Translations under genes and position numbers: made by a program
Notes under the pieces: generated by a model
What the model was told of the DNA's origin: nothing
The model's input: only the letters and a program-made list of their open reading frames with translations
Databases searched by the model: none
Part shown: positions 7,843 to 11,599 of the stretch, piece by piece
Layout: every line of letters begins with the position of its first letter
Position numbering within the stretch: the stretch's first letter is position 1
Source: CAYLPT01 sp964385645
Lineage (GTDB): Bacteria > Armatimonadota > Hebobacteria > Hebobacterales > Hebobacteraceae
Reading direction: 5' to 3'
Length of the DNA: 11,599 nt
Assembly (NCBI GenBank): GCA_964385645.1
Contig: CAYLPT010000223.1
Location: forward strand, 1 to 11,599

Positions 7843-7855
7843 CGGGGATGAGGCT

Positions 7856-8467
7856 GTGGCCAAGCTGGCGATGATGATCCTGGGCGCGGTCTTCTGCTGG
7901 GGGTCGGCGTACCTGATCCTCAAGTACCGCCGCAACTACGCAGCCTGGTACGCTCGACAGGGCTTTGCCCTGGACCAGGTGTGGCCTTGGCGCCGGGGCC
8001 GGCAACACCTATCCTGGTCGTACGCGCTGCGGTACTGGGAGATCTTCAACATCGTTGGCGGGGCTCACCTGGTGGTCTTTGGCGCGGGTCTCTGGGTGGG
8101 AGCAGTACGGCAGGCCATCCGCCTTCTCCGCGGCGCCCCTGAGGCAGCTGTGACGGGTGCGCCTGTGCCGCCCACGCCAGGGGCCGGCAGTGTTGCGGGC
8201 GGCCTGTTGCTGCTCGCGGGGGGCCTGCTCTTCTGTGCGGTCGGCGTGCTCGGCATCCTGAATCGCGAGCACGCCGCGCGGCTCACCCACTGGCAACTGT
8301 TCTCAGAGGCGCCTGTGGATAGGAGGCCGACGCAGGATGAGCTCCGGGAGCTCGTGCCGGCGCGGTGGCTGCGGGTGCTCGCACCCATCGCCGCGGTCGT
8401 CATCTTGGCAGCCGGGGTCGCGTGCGCGGTAAGCGGCGTCACGCAACTGCTCGCATTGACTCGGTAG
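7856..8467 (+). CDS. Four-helix membrane protein, candidate immunity partner of the orphan tip
   Basis: A 203-residue protein from a GTG 13 bases after the orphan stop, with GGGGATGAGG (7844-7853) just upstream. The frame is open back to an ATG at 7751, but that would overlap the orphan gene and add a non-hydrophobic extension, so I reject it. Hydrophobic segments lie at about 4-22, 62-86, 111-136 and 172-196. Between the first two is a basic, aromatic loop (KYRRNYAAWYARQGF, then WPWRRGRQHLSWSY); between the last two is a polar loop with Pro and Asp. I recognise no family. Position directly after the spare tip, near-coupled spacing and membrane location suggest immunity or a partner that handles a membrane-acting tip. 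That is inference. Confidence 0.7.
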   Translation: MAKLAMMILGAVFCWGSAYLILKYRRNYAAWYARQGFALDQVWPWRRGRQHLSWSYALRYWEIFNIVGGAHLVVFGAGLWVGAVRQAIRLLRGAPEAAVTGAPVPPTPGAGSVAGGLLLLAGGLLFCAVGVLGILNREHAARLTHWQLFSEAPVDRRPTQDELRELVPARWLRVLAPIAAVVILAAGVACAVSGVTQLLALTR

Positions 8468-8471
8468 GGGA

Positions 8472-8480
8472 AGCGGATGC
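8472..8480 (+). repeat. 9-bp direct repeat, right junction of the orphan cassette
   Basis: AGCGGATGC, identical to 7235-7243. To its right RHS core sequence resumes at exactly the point where it broke off at 7243. To its left is the end of the four-helix membrane protein gene (stop at 8465-8467). Confidence 0.75.
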
Positions 8481-8533
8481 GGCCGCGGCTGGGCGGCACT
8501 TACTGGCGGTACGTCTGCGACGGCGAGCGGGTT
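8472..8533 (+). pseudogene. RHS core remnant
   Basis: The frame from 8477 reads MRPRLGGTYWRYVCDGERV, matching MRARLGGTWWRYVYDGERV in the full RHS protein (DNA 5328-5384, about 49 of 57 positions). After GERV the similarity ends. A short insertion and frameshift may be involved, because LEQ in another frame resembles the parent's LEE. It is a decayed fragment. Joined to 7219-7243, it continues the same core segment without a gap. Confidence 0.8.
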
Positions 8534-8705
8534 GGGCCATGCGGCTGGAGCAGGCGGAAAGATTACCGCAATGCCCACCTACACCTGGTACGCAGGCACA
8601 TGGGACCTGAGCAACCTCCCAGGCCCTCTGTCAGGCAAGCTAGCGCCCCCCCTGCCCCACATGCTGGCAGCGGGCGGCGTCTGGTGACCGTCGAGGGATC
8701 AGGCG
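8534..8705 (+). pseudogene. Possible decayed third RHS tip
   Basis: Frame zero is open from the RHS remnant to a stop at 8685-8687 and includes an ATG at 8571 with 38 codons (MPTYTWYAGTWDLSNLPG through to AAGGVW). Composition is protein-like and, like the orphan tip, it ends in Trp. It is out of frame with the RHS remnant and has no good ribosome-binding site. It could be the remains of a third tip whose partner is the membrane gene at 8706, or chance open sequence. Confidence 0.3.
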
Positions 8706-9188
8706 ATGGGAGCTGAGCCGGAGGAGGAAGGACTGATCGTAACTGATGGTGAGGTTCCAGTGCTGAGGGCGGGATACGCAAACATGCTCTGGTTCTGCAC
8801 GCTCGTTGCGTCAGTACTGCTGAACCAAGTCCTCAAGGATGTCGGCGCGGCGCCCTTCATCAGGGGGGTGGCAGTCACCGCCCTCTGTGTGGCGGCATGG
8901 AAGATGTATAATCAGTATGTTTCGAGAATCTTCATCAAGGACGGGAGCACACTGGTGATCGTGGGTCCGCTTGCCGAGACCCATGTGCATGCAGACGACA
9001 TTGTGGCGACCGATGTCTCCGTGCATGCATCGGCCTTCACTGTTGTGCTGAAGGTGACGAGACGGGGGTCGCTGTTCCCCGCCTTCTGCTACTTCGTTGT
9101 GGCACCAGTAACGAACTATGGTGGGTGTGCCGATAGCGGGACAAGACTGCGCCTGCTGCTGAAGCGGTTGGCCGATGTGCAGGCCTAG
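8706..9188 (+). CDS. Two-helix membrane protein with beta-rich tail
   Basis: A 160-residue protein. The ATG has GAGGGA (8693-8698) seven bases upstream. An acidic N-terminus is followed by hydrophobic segments at about 26-42 and 51-68. A beta-rich domain follows (RIFIKDGSTLVIVGPLAETHV to FTVVLKVTRRGSLFPAFCYFV), then a C-terminal helix (TRLRLLLKRLADV). The architecture, membrane anchor plus small PH-like fold, resembles the protein at 6778-7185, though the sequences are not clearly alike. The gene is less GC-rich than its neighbours, with AT-rich codons around 8900-8940, which hints at transfer. It follows the decayed RHS fragment and could be a retained immunity gene. The function is not recognised. 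Confidence 0.7.
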   Translation: MGAEPEEEGLIVTDGEVPVLRAGYANMLWFCTLVASVLLNQVLKDVGAAPFIRGVAVTALCVAAWKMYNQYVSRIFIKDGSTLVIVGPLAETHVHADDIVATDVSVHASAFTVVLKVTRRGSLFPAFCYFVVAPVTNYGGCADSGTRLRLLLKRLADVQA

Positions 9189-9523
9189 GGGGAGTTGAGG
9201 TTATGCCCCGCCCGTAGTGTAAGGTTGGGCGGACTCTCTCGGGTATTCCAGGCCGCGACGCAGCCCTTGTCAACAGAATCTTCCCGCTGGTCGCTCAGCG
9301 ATCGCCCGGAGCGCCGCGGTCGCCCTGCGCACTCTCACCACAGGCCGGGCGTCAGCCATCCACCTGTTCCTCTGGGGCACCCAGTTCGCCGGCCTGTATC
9401 GCTGGCGGCCGGGGGCCCGAGTCGAGGGCGGATCCGGAGTTAGGGGTGTGCAGACCGCCAGCCGAGATGCTCCAGCCGCGAGCCACTGCCACTTGCTGAC
9501 GCGTCCTCTGGCACCAGCCGCAG
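9189..9523. other. Convergent intergenic region
   Basis: The stretch lies between the plus-strand RHS locus and the minus-strand methyltransferase. A 6-bp inverted repeat, CCGCCC (9208-9213) with GGGCGG (9227-9232), has a 13-base loop and no T-tail, so it is only a weak terminator candidate for the operon. No coding sequence or other clear element is visible. Confidence 0.5.
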
Positions 9524-10411
9524 CTACTCCATAAGCGACATCTGCTGCGTCTTCCCACGCCAGGGGGTAACAGGCGAAGGCCAGATCTCATCCAGGTTCT
9601 CGGTGAACCGGTAGTAGTGACGCAGCTGGTCAAGCGAGTCCGCATCCCGAGGTTCGCTGACTCTTCGTTCGATCATGGCGGCGTTCGCGGGGTCGATCTC
9701 GACCCCAAGTGAGTGCCGGCCGAGTTGCTTAGCCGCGACCAGTGTAGTGCCGGTGCCCGCGAATGGATCGAGCACCAGGTCGCCAGGGTTGCTGGATGAC
9801 AGGACTATCCGCGCCAGGAGTGCCAGTGGAGCCTGCTGCTTGTGGAATCTCTCTCCCGTTGGCCGGCGCAGCGCCTCCTCGCCCGCAAAGTAGCCCGAGG
9901 TCAGCTCGCGGATGTCATCCCAGCAGTCGGTCACATAGATCCCGCTCTGGCGCGGATGCCGGTAGCCCGGGCGCAGCGGTGCGTCTACACGAAGGCGGTG
10001 GAAGACCCTTGGCCTTTGCCCCTTGGTGCCGAAGGCGATGATCTGGTACTGCTTGCCGAAGCGATGCGGCCCAGGAACGGCCGAGGTGCTCTTGAGCCAG
10101 ACGATCAGGTTCTGGAGAGCCCAACCCGCCTCCCGCATACTCCGGAGTACATGCTCCGCGTTCTTTTCCCGCTGCATGAAGTAGAGTGCACCGCCGTCCA
10201 CAGTAACGTCGTGGATCCTCCGACACACGTCCGTCATCCACCGCCAGTAGGCGTCCTCGGCCATGGCGTCGTCGAAGTACTCGTAGTCCTTACCCTGGTT
10301 GAAGGGCGGGTCGAGGAAGGTGAGCGTGACCGGCATCTCCACGCCGGCCGCTCGGAGCGAGGACTCGCTGAGCAGTTGTGTGCAGTCGCCTGCAAGGACC
10401 TTCGCGAACAT
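9524..10411 (-). CDS. Solitary DNA methyltransferase, beta class
   Basis: A 295-residue protein. The catalytic motif IV is D34-P-P-F37 (TFLDPPFNQGKDY). A motif-X-like stretch is ERFHKQQAPLALLARIV (187-203). The SAM-binding motif I is D215-P-F-A-G-T-G-T-T223, with GVEIDP at 236-241. Motif IV ahead of motif I is the beta-class order. DPPF rather than SPPY favours N6-adenine over N4-cytosine methylation. The variable region at about 110-180 would be the target-recognition domain; the site is not predictable. Length is usual for the family. On the minus strand the ATG is preceded by GGAG nine bases upstream. No restriction endonuclease is visible, so it is an orphan enzyme (regulatory or protective), or its partner lies elsewhere. 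Confidence 0.9.
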   Translation of the reverse strand: MFAKVLAGDCTQLLSESSLRAAGVEMPVTLTFLDPPFNQGKDYEYFDDAMAEDAYWRWMTDVCRRIHDVTVDGGALYFMQREKNAEHVLRSMREAGWALQNLIVWLKSTSAVPGPHRFGKQYQIIAFGTKGQRPRVFHRLRVDAPLRPGYRHPRQSGIYVTDCWDDIRELTSGYFAGEEALRRPTGERFHKQQAPLALLARIVLSSSNPGDLVLDPFAGTGTTLVAAKQLGRHSLGVEIDPANAAMIERRVSEPRDADSLDQLRHYYRFTENLDEIWPSPVTPWRGKTQQMSLME

Positions 10412-10617
10412 CGGTGACGACTCCAGGCGCTCCCATCCCGAGCTGCGGCGGCGCCAGCCGCTCTGGCTGATGATACCACAGAAGCCCGGTCACAGGGAAC
10501 TGGCGCGTCCCGCACCCTCAGACCGCGATCTGTGTGCCTTCTCGACCATGTGCACCTTGCCAGCAGGTCTCAGCGCGTGTCCACGGTTCGGGCGACATGG
10601 CTGCGGCCCACTGGCCG
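10412..10617. other. Upstream region of the methyltransferase
   Basis: No coding sequence is evident in about 200 bases between the methyltransferase start and the stop of the broken frame at 10618. It carries the possible promoter listed at 10470-10499. Confidence 0.4.
10470..10499 (-). promoter_or_regulatory. Weak promoter candidate for the methyltransferase
   Basis: On the minus strand TATCAT (10475-10470) is preceded by TGG, an extended -10 pattern. TTCCCT (10499-10494) lies 18 bases upstream as a poor -35. It would give a leader of about 50 bases before the ATG at 10411. Confidence 0.3.
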
Positions 10618-10902
10618 TCAGAGGCGCTTCCTGACCGCCTCCGCCAACGACCGGTAGTATGCAGCGCGCTCCTCCGCAACCTCCGAACGCACAGCGGCCA
10701 GGGTGCCCTTCGGCACTGAACGCCCCGCGACGGCGCGCGCGTACTAGTCCTTATCTTCCCAGCTCGGCGCCGGTGTCGCCTGCTCCCATAGCTGCGCGAA
10801 CGCTGCCCCCAGTCCCTCTACCTCGGCCGGGGTGCTCAGCATCTGCACCGCCTCAACCGAAGACCGCCAGTAGCCCCGGCGGGAGGCGAAGCCGAGGCTC
10901 AT
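10618..10902 (-). pseudogene. Interrupted coding remnant of unknown family
   Basis: From the ATG at 10902 the minus strand encodes 52 residues (MSLGFASRRGYWRSSVEAVQ to SWEDKD), then a TAG at 10746-10744. The same frame stays open for another 41 codons with protein-like, helical composition (VPKGTLAAVRSEV, then AYYRSLAEAVRKRL) before TGA at 10620-10618. The likeliest reading is one small gene broken by a nonsense codon; two short genes or a recoded TAG are alternatives. Upstream, the frame runs into the terminal CRISPR repeat, so the original start may be lost. No Shine-Dalgarno is visible before 10902. I do not recognise the family. It lies at the leader-distal end of the array. Confidence 0.4.
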
Positions 10903-10909
10903 CTTGTTG

Positions 10910-11487
10910 GGGTTCACCCCCACGTGCGTGGGGAACTCGGTCTCCGCCAGGGAATCCATGAGCGCGCGGTCGGTTCACCCCCACGTGCGTGGGGAACTCG
11001 AGTGGGGGCCGCGGCAACAGGCTGAGCATGGCGGTTCACCCCCACGTGCGTGGGGAACTCGCGCCCCATACGCCGGCCGGCATGCGCGTGTTCGGTTCAC
11101 CCCCACGTGCGTGGGGAACTCGGCGTCACCAGGGGCAACGTCGTCGGTTTCGCCGGTTCACCCCCACGTGCGTGGGGAACTCTCCGCCTCGGGGTCGCCG
11201 GGATCATCCCGCAGCGGTTCACCCCCACGTGCGTGGGGAACTCGGGAGCGCGCGGCGCAGGTGGGCGTAGCGGTCCGGTTCACCCCCACGTGCGTGGGGA
11301 ACTCTGATAGCCCGGCTCGAGCTCCACCAGCCCGATCGGTTCACCCCCACGTGCGTGGGGAACTCCTGATAGCCCGGCTCGAGCTCCACCAGCGCTACGG
11401 TTCACCCCCACGTGCGTGGGGAACTCTGCAGGATCACGGCTTTCACTCGCTCCTGCGTCGGTTCACCCCCACGTGCGTGGGGAACTC
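10910..11487 (-). CRISPR. Type I-E CRISPR array, ten repeats and nine spacers
   Basis: The repeats are 29 nt, on the plus strand beginning CGGTTCACCCC and ending GTGGGGAACTC, at 10910, 10971, 11032, 11093, 11154, 11215, 11276, 11337, 11398 and 11459. The period is exactly 61 and all spacers are 32 nt, the classic I-E geometry. All repeats are identical except the first base of the leftmost, G instead of C. The reverse complement begins GAGTTCCCC and ends TGAACCG, like the transcribed strand of known I-E repeats, so the array is read leftwards. The degenerate copy is then the leader-distal one, as expected. The repeat's CCCCAC/GTGGGG arms give the hairpin that the Cas6-type nuclease (Cas6e/CasE) would recognise. 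The array has no copies past 11487. Spacers at 11305-11336 and 11366-11397 share 26 bases. Confidence 0.97.
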
Positions 11488-11496
11488 ACTGCCGAC

Positions 11497-11599
11497 TCAG
11501 CCTCTGAGGGGCATCCTCGCCAGAACGATGCCCTCTATGTCCACCATCTCCCGGCTCGGGTCGCCGAAGGTCTGCACGGCGAATCCCTGCTCGGTGTCG
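11497..11599 (-). CDS. cas2: Cas2, type I-E, C-terminal fragment
   Basis: On the minus strand 33 codons run from the window edge to TGA at 11499-11497. They read DTEQGFAVQTFGDPSREMVD followed by IEGIVLARMPLRG. The pattern EQG, then a beta strand, then (V/I)D(F/Y/I)(D/E)G and a short basic end is the C-terminus of type I-E Cas2, which with Cas1 integrates new spacers. The start and most of the protein lie beyond the window. Its position directly upstream of a type I-E array on the same strand is the normal cas1-cas2-CRISPR order. The gap to the first repeat is only 9 bases. Confidence 0.75.
   Translation of the reverse strand, partial: DTEQGFAVQTFGDPSREMVDIEGIVLARMPLRG

Noticed and set aside
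7751..7855. Upstream ATG start for the four-helix membrane protein
   Set aside because: It would overlap the orphan RHS gene for 92 bases and adds a non-hydrophobic Arg/Ser/Pro-rich extension. The GTG at 7856 has a purine-rich site and fits the membrane topology.
10989..11307. Plus-strand open frames through the CRISPR array with repeated FTPTCVGNS or VHPHVRGEL peptides
   Set aside because: These are translations of the CRISPR repeats, a known annotation artefact.

Overview
The window comes from a high-GC bacterium. Strong Shine-Dalgarno sites, Sec signal peptides, an exported TPR protein, an RHS/YD-repeat protein and a type I-E CRISPR locus all fit a bacterial accessory region. The phylum cannot be settled from the sequence.

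Layout. Positions 1-622 hold no convincing gene, but they contain five copies of a 10-bp motif, a long hairpin and a terminator-like stem-loop. A near-consensus promoter (623-651) precedes a plus-strand operon. The operon holds an exported TPR protein (726-2282) and, 9 bases later, a 1313-residue exported RHS/YD-repeat protein (2292-6233) with a variable C-terminal tip of about 144 residues. Next come a small zinc-ribbon membrane protein (6259-6570) and a membrane protein with a PH-like tail (6778-7185). An orphan RHS C-terminal cassette follows (7195-7842), then a four-helix membrane protein (7856-8467), a further RHS-core scrap (8472-8533) and another two-helix membrane protein with a beta-rich tail (8706-9188). 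This has the look of a polymorphic RHS toxin locus: one full-length protein, a spare tip, a decayed third unit, and small membrane proteins that are candidate immunity proteins.

The strongest structural signals are two. A 100-bp segment of RHS core is present twice at 99/100 identity (5627-5726 and 7245-7344), immediately upstream of two unrelated tips. Also, the two RHS-core scraps around the spare cassette (ending 7243 and starting 8472) become one continuous, in-frame RHS segment when the intervening 1.2 kb is removed. A 9-bp direct repeat lies at the two junctions, so the spare tip plus its membrane protein looks like an inserted unit.

The right part is on the minus strand. It contains a solitary beta-class DNA methyltransferase (10411 to 9524), an interrupted coding remnant of unknown family (about 10902 to 10618), and a type I-E CRISPR array (10910-11487; ten repeats of 29 nt, nine spacers of 32 nt, exact 61-bp period). 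The last 33 codons of a type I-E-like Cas2 enter from the right edge. The array is read right to left, in the same direction as cas2, with only 9 bases between the cas2 stop and the first repeat. Two neighbouring spacers share 26 bases but differ at their seed ends.
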